Notes: generated from the letters alone by a model not told the origin. DNA of 64,000 bases from Sulfurimonas hydrogeniphila (GCF_009068765.1 NZ_CP035534.1:1674001-1738000); one strand, 5' to 3'; counted from the first letter of the stretch, positions 52,181 through 61,120 are shown. Program-made: numbers and translations.

Positions 52181-53513
52181 GGCTTTTAAGGTTCTTTTTA
52201 AATTTTTGCGGCAGATTGTTTTGCCCGTCATAGTTTACATGTAAAGGATATTCCATATTTTTTGGTTTGTAGGTTTTCAACAGGGACGGCAATTCTTGTT
52301 GAGAACACGAATAATATTTTTTGCTTAATGCGTAATTGACCTCATCATAGGTCCCCACACACTCAAAAGGTTTGACGGCATCACTTTGGGAAAGTCCGTC
52401 AAAAAGTTCTTGCAGTGCCAAATCGTCAAGCATATCTTTGCCAAATATTTTTTGCAGTGCAGCGTCCTCTATATAATTGCACAGCATGATATAGGTAAAT
52501 AGGCATTTTGGGCATTTGCCACACCATTCATTGCGCTTGCTGCCAACATTACAGCTGCGAAACGTAAAAAAGTGTTCTTTTGCAAAGCTGGCAAAAAGCT
52601 TGGCAATGTGTATCTCGTCCAAAGGACGCAAAAAACTGAAATACTCTACATCCTCCGTTATAAAACTAAAAACATACTCCCGAAAATCATTTTCAAACTC
52701 TATAGATTTTGAGTACTGATGGTTGATTTTCTGTCCGTTGTAGATGATGTTTTCTTCATTGGCACTTGATTCGTTTGAAAGGACGATGTACTTCGTTTTA
52801 TACAGCAGACCAAGCCAAATGGAGATAAAGCCGACAATGGAGGAAAAAGGGATATGTCCGTTTAAGTAGCCACGCGCATTAAAATCCAGAATTTTCTCCA
52901 GGTCAAGCTCTCTTTTTAGTTCTATCGCATGTTTTGGATGCTGCTTCAGTATCTCTTGTGAAGCAACAATAGGGTTCATAGAAAACATCAATGCATCAGG
53001 AAACTCCTTTTTTAAAAGCTCATAACTTACAAGAGAGTCTTTTCCTCCGCCAATCGGTATGATGATGTTTTGCTGTGTGCATAAAGCTGTTTTGTCAAAT
53101 GTCTTGCCTTTACATGTAAAGCGAACAAGATCTTCTTGCTTTACCTCGATGCCATTGAGATAAATATACTCCCCCAGCCCATTAAAATAAAGCTTTTCAA
53201 ACCATTTTTTCTGCATTTCGTTTATTGTTCCGCATTCTATGACAAACTCTTGCGGCAGAGCGATTTTGTAGTAACTGATGGCTTCTGCAAGGCCGATATG
53301 AAAAACAATATTTTGCATAGAAAAATCTGTAGATATTTTTTCATTTTTTTTAATGCTGAGACGATGAAGAAAGTCAGTCGTTTTTCCTTCTTCATCAAGT
53401 TGATAGTGAAAGTGCAGAGCTATTTTATCTTCATCTTCTTGAATTTCATAGCTTTTGTATATAAATTTATTTGCTTTTTTACGCAACTCTTTAAATTTTT
53501 TCATGAGAACCAT
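52158..53513 (-). CDS. murL: MurL-like UDP-MurNAc-L-Ala-L-Glu epimerase
   Basis: The 451-residue protein has an ATP-pyrophosphatase (adenine nucleotide alpha hydrolase) motif IIPIGGGKDSLVSYELL near residue 150, an NARGYLNGHIPFSSIVGF segment, SNESSANEEN, and the cysteine motif RSCNVGSKRNEWCGKCPKC. By family knowledge, MurL of Xanthomonas uses ATP and magnesium to epimerise the terminal L-glutamate of UDP-MurNAc-L-Ala-L-Glu, and its gene pairs with murD2. Overlap with murD by 23 bases supports this pairing. The assignment is from motif and context; a sulfur-carrier or tRNA-modification role is the alternative. Confidence 0.7.
   Translation of the reverse strand: MVLMKKFKELRKKANKFIYKSYEIQEDEDKIALHFHYQLDEEGKTTDFLHRLSIKKNEKISTDFSMQNIVFHIGLAEAISYYKIALPQEFVIECGTINEMQKKWFEKLYFNGLGEYIYLNGIEVKQEDLVRFTCKGKTFDKTALCTQQNIIIPIGGGKDSLVSYELLKKEFPDALMFSMNPIVASQEILKQHPKHAIELKRELDLEKILDFNARGYLNGHIPFSSIVGFISIWLGLLYKTKYIVLSNESSANEENIIYNGQKINHQYSKSIEFENDFREYVFSFITEDVEYFSFLRPLDEIHIAKLFASFAKEHFFTFRSCNVGSKRNEWCGKCPKCLFTYIMLCNYIEDAALQKIFGKDMLDDLALQELFDGLSQSDAVKPFECVGTYDEVNYALSKKYYSCSQQELPSLLKTYKPKNMEYPLHVNYDGQNNLPQKFKKNLKSHVEKLSF
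52235..52244. repeat. TTACATGTAA palindrome (15 of 16)
   Basis: In the murL-like gene, read as Leu-His-Val in PLHVNY. Confidence 0.8.
53110..53119. repeat. TTACATGTAA palindrome (16 of 16)
   Basis: In the murL-like gene, extended to TTTACATGTAAA, read as Phe-Thr-Cys-Lys. Confidence 0.8.
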
Positions 53514-53570
53514 TTGATATTTTTAAAAGATTATATAATCTTTTAACTCTATATCAACTAAAAGTTCCCA

Positions 53571-54014
53571 TTAGTTAAAATACTCAAACAGTTTGTTTTT
53601 ATCGATTTTCACCAAATCAAGCGCCACATTCTTTTTCAAAACAGCCTTTGTTTCCTGGCTGAGTTTATCAAGCAGTTCGGCATTGTTCTCCTGTGGAAAT
53701 GCTAAAAACAGAGATTTTGGCTGTATCTGCTGTACAATCATATCTATATCTTCTGCCACCTCAGTAAGTGTTCTTTTTGCAATCGTCTCTTCAACACTGT
53801 GTTCTTCAATTGTTGCGTGTCCTTTTCTGCCATTGGCATCACTTTTGAGTTCATGGAGTTTTTTTCTGCCCTCAATAAAATCCTCAGCATTCACCAATTC
53901 CAAAGAGTAGTTAATTTTCAATTCATTGTTATAAATATCTTCATGTTTTACTGTTTTATATGCTTTTAATTCCCCTAAGTCTGCCACGATTATAACTGTA
54001 TTGTCTAATTTCAT
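53571..54014 (-). CDS. Host-attachment-protein-like (baeRF-like) protein
   Basis: The 147-residue protein resembles the bacterial family named for attachment to host cells, with an eRF1-like fold: VIIVADLGELKAYK, KSDANGRKGHATIEEH and a C-terminal LFLAFPQENNAELLDKL. The function in free-living bacteria is unknown. It is divergent from pcm. Confidence 0.65.
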   Translation of the reverse strand: MKLDNTVIIVADLGELKAYKTVKHEDIYNNELKINYSLELVNAEDFIEGRKKLHELKSDANGRKGHATIEEHSVEETIAKRTLTEVAEDIDMIVQQIQPKSLFLAFPQENNAELLDKLSQETKAVLKKNVALDLVKIDKNKLFEYFN

Positions 54015-54125
54015 AATTCATCCTTGTAAAAAAATTTAAAAACATCATCAAAACAAAAGATGCTTTACATTATGATATGGAAAGAATACTTTATTGCAGA
54101 TAAATTTCAGACAAAAGGAGCAAAT

Positions 54126-54755
54126 ATGAGTACAAACCGTGAACTCATTCAAAGCATGCAAAATTCTGGCGTTTTAAAAACACCACAAATCATAGAAGCT
54201 TTTGAAAAAATTGACAGAAAATATTTTGTGCCCGAAGGTTTTGAAGAAGCAATTTACAGAGATGCTCCCCTGCCCATCGGCGAAGGACAGACAATCTCTC
54301 AGCCTTCAACAGTTGCTTTTATGCTTGAACTGCTTCAACCACACCAAGGAGACTCTGTTTTGGATATAGGGTCAGGTTCCGCCTGGACTACATCACTCCT
54401 GTGCGCCATTGTAGGTGAAACCGGTCATGTTACGGGCATGGAACGTGTTGAGAGGCTTGTCAGTATTGGACAAAAAAACCTTTCGCAGTTTGGTTTTGGG
54501 CAGTGCCGTATCGAAAAAGCAGGCAAAGAGTTAGGAAAACCGGGAGAACAGTTTGACAAGATACTGGTCTCTGCCAGTGCACCGGAAATTCCTTTTTCAC
54601 TTTTTGAACAACTCAAACCCAACGGTGTACTTGTCATACCGGTAGGCAATTCCATCTTTAAGTTTAAAAAACTTCAAGATGGCAGAATACAGCAAGAGGA
54701 ATATGCAGGTTTTGTATTTGTACCTTTGATTTACCAGGAAAAACAGTTTCATTAA
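54126..54755 (+). CDS. pcm: Protein-L-isoaspartate O-methyltransferase
   Basis: About 209 residues. It methylates isoaspartyl residues to start repair of damaged proteins, using S-adenosylmethionine. The YRDAPLPIGEGQTISQPST segment and SAM-binding DSVLDIGSGSAWTTSLLC are typical. ATG at 54126 is chosen because AAGGAG lies just upstream; an in-frame ATG at 54060 lacks a site. Confidence 0.93.
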   Translation: MSTNRELIQSMQNSGVLKTPQIIEAFEKIDRKYFVPEGFEEAIYRDAPLPIGEGQTISQPSTVAFMLELLQPHQGDSVLDIGSGSAWTTSLLCAIVGETGHVTGMERVERLVSIGQKNLSQFGFGQCRIEKAGKELGKPGEQFDKILVSASAPEIPFSLFEQLKPNGVLVIPVGNSIFKFKKLQDGRIQQEEYAGFVFVPLIYQEKQFH

Positions 54756-54806
54756 ATCATCTTTTAATCCACTCTCTGCTAAAATCTATTTACCTGAATT
54801 TGGAGT

Positions 54807-56516
54807 ATGAATTTGAAAGAAGCGCATGAAGTTTTAGCCAGAAAATATCGTCCGTCAAACTTTGATGAACTTATCGGTCAAGAGACGATAGCACAGACTC
54901 TCTCACTTGCACTTGATTCAAACAGACTCTCTCATGCCTATCTGTTTTCAGGGCTGCGCGGGAGCGGAAAAACTTCAACTGCCCGTATCTTTGCCAAAGC
55001 ACTCATTTGCGAAGAAGGAATGAGCCATAAACCTTGTGACAAATGTTCCAACTGTGTGATGGCAAAAGAGAATCGTCATATGGACATCATAGAGATGGAC
55101 GGGGCAAGCAGCCGTAAAATCGACGATATTCGTGACCTTATAGAACAGACAAAATACAAACCGGCCGTTGCCAGATATAAAATCTTCATTATTGATGAAG
55201 TACATATGCTCACAAAAGAGGCTTTTAATGCCCTGCTTAAAACACTTGAAGAACCACCAGAATATGTCAAGTTCGTCCTTGCAACCACTGACCCGCTCAA
55301 ACTTCCTGCAACAATTTTAAGCAGAACACAGCATTTTCGATTTAAAAGTATTGCCACAAACAAGGTCGTTGATCATCTTGCCCATATTTTGCAACTTGAG
55401 GGGATAGAGTATGAAACAGAGGCGCTTGAAATTCTCGCAAGAAGCGGGAGCGGAAGTCTTCGTGATACGCTGACATTGCTTGATCAGGCAATAATCTACT
55501 CAAAAAACCATGTTGATGTTCGTACCGTTACAGATATGCTCGGGCTGGTTGACCCAAAGTTTATCAGTAAACTTTTCGATACTGTTTTTGCAAAAGATTA
55601 TGCACGGCTGGTAGAGTATACAAAAGAACTGGAAGATTACGAAAGTGAAATGGTTGTAGACGAACTCATCGCTTATCTCAAAGATAAAATGTATAATCAG
55701 GATGCTCTTTTTTCTACACTGGTACTTGACAGGTTTTTTAGAATACTGAGTGAATCAAAATATCTTTTCAGTATTAATGCCGATGGTTCCTTTGTGCTTT
55801 CGATGATATTTTTCAAGATGACAGAAGCGCTTAAAATACGGGAAATCGACCAGATGATAGAATCTTTTGAAAAAGATGTGAAACGTCCTGAAATTATTGT
55901 ATCACAGGAAGAGAAAAAAGAGGTGCAAAGCTCCTCTCCTGTAAAAATAAAAATGCAGGAAACTACCCCTGAGATGAACGGCAAAGTCGCAAAAGAAACC
56001 TCTGCAGAAAATACGCAGGAAATACCGCCCAATGAGCATCTTCTCACTTTTCAAACGCTCATAGAAAGAATCACAGACAGAAACTATGCACTTGGTGAGT
56101 GTTTTACAAAAAATATTCGCTTTGTTTCCTATGAAAAAAACATACTTACTTGGGAGAGTTGTGCGGACGAAGAGTGTAAAAAAGTGCTCAAACACGGATA
56201 TGCGGTCATTAAACAGCTTGTTCGTGAAACCTTTAGTTTTGAGACAAAAATAAAAGGAGTTGCCTGCACGAAGATAGAAACAGAAGAGGAACCACAGACA
56301 CAGGCATCACAACCCGTCGAACAACAGCCCGAAATGCAAAGCGGCTCTACCGTCGAGGACATTGAAGCAGGCGGTGCTGCAAGCTGTGTGACAAACTGTG
56401 ACGAGCCTTCTGTGCAAGATGAAACAAACGGCACAGACATCACAAAAGAGCCGATGATCCAAAAGGCGATAGAGATGTTTGAGGCAAAAAAGGTCACCGT
56501 TCAGTCAAAAATCTAA
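54807..56516 (+). CDS. dnaX: DNA polymerase III gamma/tau subunit
   Basis: The 569-residue clamp-loader ATPase has Walker A SGLRGSGKTSTARIF near residues 48-62, a zinc site CEEGMSHKPCDKCSNC, Walker B FIIDEVHMLT and sensor ATTDPLKLP. The C-terminal tau-like part is present. No slippery frameshift site was noticed for a shorter gamma form. It converges on hsdS through a hairpin. Confidence 0.95.
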   Translation: MNLKEAHEVLARKYRPSNFDELIGQETIAQTLSLALDSNRLSHAYLFSGLRGSGKTSTARIFAKALICEEGMSHKPCDKCSNCVMAKENRHMDIIEMDGASSRKIDDIRDLIEQTKYKPAVARYKIFIIDEVHMLTKEAFNALLKTLEEPPEYVKFVLATTDPLKLPATILSRTQHFRFKSIATNKVVDHLAHILQLEGIEYETEALEILARSGSGSLRDTLTLLDQAIIYSKNHVDVRTVTDMLGLVDPKFISKLFDTVFAKDYARLVEYTKELEDYESEMVVDELIAYLKDKMYNQDALFSTLVLDRFFRILSESKYLFSINADGSFVLSMIFFKMTEALKIREIDQMIESFEKDVKRPEIIVSQEEKKEVQSSSPVKIKMQETTPEMNGKVAKETSAENTQEIPPNEHLLTFQTLIERITDRNYALGECFTKNIRFVSYEKNILTWESCADEECKKVLKHGYAVIKQLVRETFSFETKIKGVACTKIETEEEPQTQASQPVEQQPEMQSGSTVEDIEAGGAASCVTNCDEPSVQDETNGTDITKEPMIQKAIEMFEAKKVTVQSKI

Positions 56517-56540
56517 TCAAAAAACAGCATAGTTTTGATT
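56515..56540. terminator. Bidirectional hairpin between dnaX and hsdS
   Basis: AATCAAAA (56515-56522) and TTTTGATT (56533-56540) form an 8-bp stem around ten bases, flanked by A- and T-rich sequence on both sides. It marks the edge between core genes and the defence island. Confidence 0.5.
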
Positions 56541-57767
56541 TTACAACTCCCCTCTAAATGCCTGGTCTAAGATGGAAGCCTTTAATGCTACCAGACTTTG
56601 CATTTTTTCTTTTTGAACCTGTTTTAGCTTCTCTACATGTAAAGAGATTTCATCTAAATAGGTTACTGTTTTTTGTTGGATGTTTAATGGTGGTAATGGC
56701 AATAAAACTTCTGCTAATCTTCTAATAGCTAATTTAGGTTGAGCAACAGTTTTTGTAGCTAACCCTATTCTATTTTTGAATTGACTTGAATTAGTCATAA
56801 AATATATATATTTGTTATCGATATTTTGAGTTATGTACACTAATTTAACTGCATTTTCTGTTAAATTAGCTCCATCAAGTTTTTGAGGAATAATTCCAGT
56901 TTTACCAATTGTCCCTGCAATGCTTATATATAAATCCTTAGATGTTATTGTATAGTTTTTGATTGCTTCATATATATCATTTGTAATAAACTGAATCTTT
57001 TTTAGATTAATAGTTCCAGTATTTAAAAAATCTGCTACTCTTATATATGGATGTTGAGTAGGTTGTTCTTGAAGTTTTTTACCTTTAGGTAATCTTTTAC
57101 CACCTTTGATTTTAGCAATATCTTCAATTTTCACAATATTATACTTATCTTCCAACTCTCCAAAAACCTCATTCAAAACACTTCCCATAAAAACATCAAC
57201 TTCATCCATATTTTTTTGATGCAGGGCTATTGATTTATCTATCATTTCAAAAAGAGTATCTAGTTTTACAACTATTCTTTTTTGTTCTTGGAGTGGAGGC
57301 AGAGGAATTTGAAACTTTTTTAAACTTGTTTTACTAACTTCTTTGAATGTTGTAGAATTTGATAATGAAGTAATTTCAGGTGTAAATCTACTTAAAATAT
57401 ATGCTAAATATCGATTATTTAAATTTTCATTGCATATAAAATTTGTAAAGCCTTGATTTGTAGATACTTCAATTGTGTTAATTGCTATTTTCCCAATAGT
57501 CGCTCTGCTACTGTAAAGGACAGTTCCGACTGGTAAAAGTTTTGCTGAACTTTTATCTAATCCTTGTTGAGTAATTTTATCTTTGGAATCAGAAATATAA
57601 ATTATATCTCCTATTTTTCCCAAATCTGTTGGAGATAACCATACAATATTCCCATTATCCCAATATTCATTCATGTTTCTTTTCGGTGTTCCACCACCAA
57701 TTAATTTAGATATATCATCTAACTGTTTCCACTCCCAGCCCGCAGGAAGCTCATATAACTCACTCAT
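56541..57767 (-). CDS. hsdS: Type I restriction specificity subunit HsdS
   Basis: The 408-residue protein has two target-recognition domains (about 5-150 and 215-355), each followed by a helical spacer with QIPLPPLQEQKRIVVKLDTL and LLPLPPLNIQQKTVTYLDEI. The C-terminus ASILDQAFRGEL is typical. It sets the DNA sequence methylated with HsdM. It overlaps the Abi gene by eight bases. Confidence 0.95.
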   Translation of the reverse strand: MSELYELPAGWEWKQLDDISKLIGGGTPKRNMNEYWDNGNIVWLSPTDLGKIGDIIYISDSKDKITQQGLDKSSAKLLPVGTVLYSSRATIGKIAINTIEVSTNQGFTNFICNENLNNRYLAYILSRFTPEITSLSNSTTFKEVSKTSLKKFQIPLPPLQEQKRIVVKLDTLFEMIDKSIALHQKNMDEVDVFMGSVLNEVFGELEDKYNIVKIEDIAKIKGGKRLPKGKKLQEQPTQHPYIRVADFLNTGTINLKKIQFITNDIYEAIKNYTITSKDLYISIAGTIGKTGIIPQKLDGANLTENAVKLVYITQNIDNKYIYFMTNSSQFKNRIGLATKTVAQPKLAIRRLAEVLLPLPPLNIQQKTVTYLDEISLHVEKLKQVQKEKMQSLVALKASILDQAFRGEL

Positions 57768-58347
57768 TATTCACCCTCTTTGCAAATGCACACACTTCAT
57801 CATCAAAATAGCTTAGTATCTCATATATCTCACTCTCTATGTTTACAAACTCATCTTTTATAATATTTTCATGATGAAAAACCCTATTTCTAAACTTTCT
57901 GATGTTGTTTAACTTTGCAGATATTTTTTTTCTATCTATTAACTCTCTGTTTTTTGGTGGTAAGTTTGGAAATATCTGTTTAAGATAGGCTGTTCTCATC
58001 TTATCGTTATAAGCAGATTGAAAAAGTGCAGTCCAAAAACCAAATGAAAGTTCAGATATTAATTTATCCTGAGTAATTTCTTCACGATTCTTTCTTATTT
58101 TATCTTTTGCAGATTCTATTTTTTCTATCTCTTTGTGTTTTAAGAATTGTGCTTCATTTACAATCCATCCAGCACCATAAAACCTTTCAAATAAGCTATT
58201 TATGCTATTTCGTAAACTAACCTCTAAAACAGAAAGGGGAATATATGATTGTTTTGCCTTTTTTAGATTACTATCATAAAGTTCTAAAGTATCATAAATG
58301 GCAAATCGTTTTGATGTAATATATTTATTTATTAGAATATCATTCAT
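57760..58347 (-). CDS. Abi-like protein with HEPN-type motif
   Basis: The 195-residue protein matches Abi-type proteins: it has PLSVLEVSLRNSINSLFERF, LSFGFWTALF and a C-terminal IRKFRNRVFHHENII. The RNRVFH run fits the R-x4-6-H signature of HEPN ribonucleases. It lies between hsdM and hsdS and overlaps hsdS, so it may be a guard that acts if the restriction system fails. That role is inferred. Confidence 0.8.
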   Translation of the reverse strand: MNDILINKYITSKRFAIYDTLELYDSNLKKAKQSYIPLSVLEVSLRNSINSLFERFYGAGWIVNEAQFLKHKEIEKIESAKDKIRKNREEITQDKLISELSFGFWTALFQSAYNDKMRTAYLKQIFPNLPPKNRELIDRKKISAKLNNIRKFRNRVFHHENIIKDEFVNIESEIYEILSYFDDEVCAFAKRVNNE

Positions 58348-58388
58348 TTGACTTTAGACTCCATTTTTTGTATAATACAAACGAAATT

Positions 58389-58426
58389 CCCTCGTAAGCC
58401 TATATACTTAGAGATATAGCCGAGGG
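58389..58426 (-). terminator. Hairpin between hsdM and Abi gene
   Basis: CCCTCG and CGAGGG close an imperfect hairpin with inner CTATAT/ATATAG pairing, just after the hsdM stop. A second palindrome TTTGTAT-A-ATACAAA (58367-58381) follows and includes a -10-like sequence for the Abi gene. Hence hsdM may end here and Abi-hsdS be separately expressed. Confidence 0.45.
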
Positions 58427-58434
58427 TTCTGAAC

Positions 58435-59919
58435 TTATTCAATATCTTTTCCCATTAAAATCGTTTCTATTGTCTTCATTAAAGTGTTTATCTCTTCATT
58501 ATTGCTTTTTATATTTTCAACTAACTCTATCGGTGATTTATGCTCGATAACTTCAATGTTGTTAGGATTTTTAGCACTGATGTCAAACTCTTTAATGTCA
58601 TTTATATTAACTATCCAAGAGTTATCTGTAAGAGTTCTGTCTTCCCACACCTCTAAAAATTCTTTGAAGTGTTCATACTGAATAGGTTTGTTTTTTGTAA
58701 GTTTATACGGCGGGTTAACTTCGTAGTAAAATATATCTGAGGTACTTCCGTTTCTGTCAAAGAAGAGTACATTTGTTTTCACACCACTGTAAGGCAAAAA
58801 TATTCCTGCTGGAAGACTAAGGATAGTATGCACATTAAATCGTTCTAAAAGTTCTTTTTTGACTGCACCAAATGCCTTGTTTGTTTGAAACAGCACACCT
58901 TCAGGAATAACCACACCACACTTTCCACCAAGTTTTAAGTAGTTCATCATATGTTGTAAAAACAGCAACTCAGTAGCATTAGACTTTATAGGAAAATTTT
59001 GCTGGATGGAATCATTCTCTTTTCCGCCAAAAGGAGGATTTGCCAAAATACAATCAAACCTGTCTTTTTCTTCCAGCCCTCTGATGTCTTTTGTAAGCGT
59101 GTTTGTTTTTGCAATGTTTGGAGATTCTATACCGTGCAAAATCATATTCATCACACCCATTACATAAGAGAGTGGAGTTTTTTCATTTCCAAAAAAAGTA
59201 TCTTCATTTAAAAACTTTAGCTGTTCGGTGGAGAGTTCTCTTTGTTCGTTTTTTGCAACATCGGTGTATCTCATGTGATTATATGCTTCTATGAGAAACC
59301 CGCATGAACCGACTGCCGGATCATACACAGTTTGCCCGACTTGTGGGTTAACAACATCAGCAATAACTTTGATAAGCGGACGAGGAGTATAAAACTCCCC
59401 ACTGTTACCGCCATCACTCCCCATATCTTTAAGCAGTTTTTCATAAATAAGTGAGAGTTGAAACAAATCAGCCTGATTGTGAAAGTCCATAGCATCAATG
59501 ATGTCTAAAACCTCACGAAGCGTATGCCCATTAGCGATGCGATTATCTAAAAATTCAAAGATAGCACCGATTTTGTATTTTATAGATTTTGGGTCTTGGG
59601 TAATAGATTTAAACCCTTTAAGGTAGACAAAAAGTTCCTTATTTACAAACTCTAAAAGGTCTTCCCCGCTTTTGGCATTGATAAGGTCAATCTTGCCATC
59701 TTTTTTAGGACAAGCCCAAGAACTCCACTTGTATTTATCATCAAGTATATAAGTATAATCTTGCCCGTTTAAAAGTGCTTCATCAGCCTTAGAATCTTCT
59801 AAATCATTTAAAAATTTTAAAAAAAGTATCCACGATATCTGTTCTGTGTACATCATAGCACCGCTGATTCCATCATCCCTACGGAGTATGTCTGTTATTC
59901 TGTTTATTTTGTTTTCCAA
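58435..59919 (-). CDS. hsdM: Type I restriction methyltransferase HsdM
   Basis: The 494-residue N6-adenine methyltransferase has the HsdM N-terminal helical domain (about 1-140), SAM motif I region VYDPAVGSCGFLIEAYNH and catalytic ILANPPFGGKEN (NPPF). Family start IGQISWILFLKFL-like segment (YTEQISWILFLKFLNDLED) is seen. It methylates DNA with HsdS and would require HsdR for cleavage, which is not in the window. Confidence 0.96.
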   Translation of the reverse strand: MENKINRITDILRRDDGISGAMMYTEQISWILFLKFLNDLEDSKADEALLNGQDYTYILDDKYKWSSWACPKKDGKIDLINAKSGEDLLEFVNKELFVYLKGFKSITQDPKSIKYKIGAIFEFLDNRIANGHTLREVLDIIDAMDFHNQADLFQLSLIYEKLLKDMGSDGGNSGEFYTPRPLIKVIADVVNPQVGQTVYDPAVGSCGFLIEAYNHMRYTDVAKNEQRELSTEQLKFLNEDTFFGNEKTPLSYVMGVMNMILHGIESPNIAKTNTLTKDIRGLEEKDRFDCILANPPFGGKENDSIQQNFPIKSNATELLFLQHMMNYLKLGGKCGVVIPEGVLFQTNKAFGAVKKELLERFNVHTILSLPAGIFLPYSGVKTNVLFFDRNGSTSDIFYYEVNPPYKLTKNKPIQYEHFKEFLEVWEDRTLTDNSWIVNINDIKEFDISAKNPNNIEVIEHKSPIELVENIKSNNEEINTLMKTIETILMGKDIE

Positions 59920-59942
59920 ATTTTACCTTTCTTTTAGCGCAA

Positions 59943-60059
59943 AGCTATGTTGTGATTTCTTAGTTTTTTCAACATAGTTTTAAAGCTATGTTAACTTTTT
60001 TTGATTTTTTTAACATAGGTCTTAAGCTATGTTAATATTTTTCACTTCTTTTAACATAG
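59943..60059. repeat. Three tandem 41-bp inverted-repeat units before hsdM
   Basis: Each unit is AGCTATGTT-N19-AACATAG, with units starting at 59943, 59984 and 60025, exactly 41 bases apart. Adjacent units also create AACATAG-N8-CTATGTT palindromes. It fills the gap between the fic stop and hsdM start on the minus strand. It looks like a multi-site operator or repeat-based control region; see findings. Confidence 0.8.
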
Positions 60060-60061
60060 TG

Positions 60062-61120
60062 TTATATTCCTTTTTTCAACCTGTTAAACAGCTTATTGTT
60101 AATATAAAATTTACTATTTTGAATTTGTATATTTGTTACTATGCCTATCTCTTCTAAACGGATTAAATACTTAGATGCTGTTTGTCTTGTGATACCCAGA
60201 CCATCTACCAAAAACTCTATTTTCGTGTAAGGATGCATAAATAAAATCTCAACCAAATCTTTAGAGTAGATTTTTGGCAACTCCTCACGGATTTTAATTT
60301 TACTCTCATTTATGAGTTTATCTATATCTTCTATGAGAATGATTGTGGCTTGTGAAGTCTTTTCTACTCCGTCCAACATGTAAAGTATCCATTCTTCCAT
60401 CTTCTCCTCAGTTCTCACCTCTTGCAGTAGTCTATAGTAGTCTGCTTTATTTTGAATGATATAAGAACTCAAATACAAAATAGGCACATCAAGCAAGCCT
60501 TTGAGCATAAGATACAAGATATTTATAATCCTGCCAGTACGACCATTGCCATCATAAAAGGGATGGATACTCTCAAACTGATAATGAATAATCGCCATAT
60601 TTACAAGTGGGTCAATCTCATTTTCTTCATTGATATACTTCTCAAGATTGTCTAAAAGTTTTTGTATAGTCTCATACTCTTGAGGTGGTTCAAACACCAC
60701 CTCTCCGGTAGATTGGTTTTTCAGTACTGTTCCACTCTGTTTTCTAACCCCTGCATCATTTTGTTCTAAAATTCCTTGAATTCGCACTATATCACGTTTG
60801 AGCAGCAAACCACTCTCTTTTACAATCGCATACCCCTTTAAAAGTGCCTCTCTATAGTGTTGCACCTCTTTTGTAGCATGTGTAACCGACTCTACATCAA
60901 GCCCGGCACGAAACAACTCATCATGCGTGGTAATGATGTTTTCTATCTCCGAACTATCCTTAGCCTCTTGTAAAACCAAAGCATTTATAAGAATGTTTTG
61001 ATTTGGAATGATTTTAGCCGTACCGTTTAGCTTTGCCAAAGCACGGTTAGCCGAAATGGCTTTTTTTAGGACTGTTTGGGTTTCTGGGTTGGTTTTTAGG
61101 GGTAGGTTAATTGGATTCAT
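60062..61120 (-). CDS. Fic-family protein with winged-helix C-terminus
   Basis: About 352 residues. The Fic core motif HPFYDGNGRTGRI is intact, and an inhibitory helix motif SSEIEN (S-x3-E-N) lies in the N-terminal region, so it is a class II, self-inhibited AMP-transferase type. The C-terminal about 60 residues (DLVEILFMHPYTKIEFLVD then GITRQTASKYLIRLEEIG) form a winged helix that could bind DNA. It overlaps the OLD-like gene by 14 bases. ATG at 61120 is preferred to one at 61168. Confidence 0.9.
   Translation of the reverse strand: MNPINLPLKTNPETQTVLKKAISANRALAKLNGTAKIIPNQNILINALVLQEAKDSSEIENIITTHDELFRAGLDVESVTHATKEVQHYREALLKGYAIVKESGLLLKRDIVRIQGILEQNDAGVRKQSGTVLKNQSTGEVVFEPPQEYETIQKLLDNLEKYINEENEIDPLVNMAIIHYQFESIHPFYDGNGRTGRIINILYLMLKGLLDVPILYLSSYIIQNKADYYRLLQEVRTEEKMEEWILYMLDGVEKTSQATIILIEDIDKLINESKIKIREELPKIYSKDLVEILFMHPYTKIEFLVDGLGITRQTASKYLIRLEEIGIVTNIQIQNSKFYINNKLFNRLKKGI

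Noticed and set aside
54807-56516. Programmed frameshift in dnaX
   Set aside because: No A-rich slippery heptamer with a downstream hairpin was noticed at the expected place.
59943-60059. CRISPR-like array of three repeats
   Set aside because: The repeat units contain conserved inverted arms and the intervening sequence is T-rich and similar rather than unique spacers; no cas genes are near.
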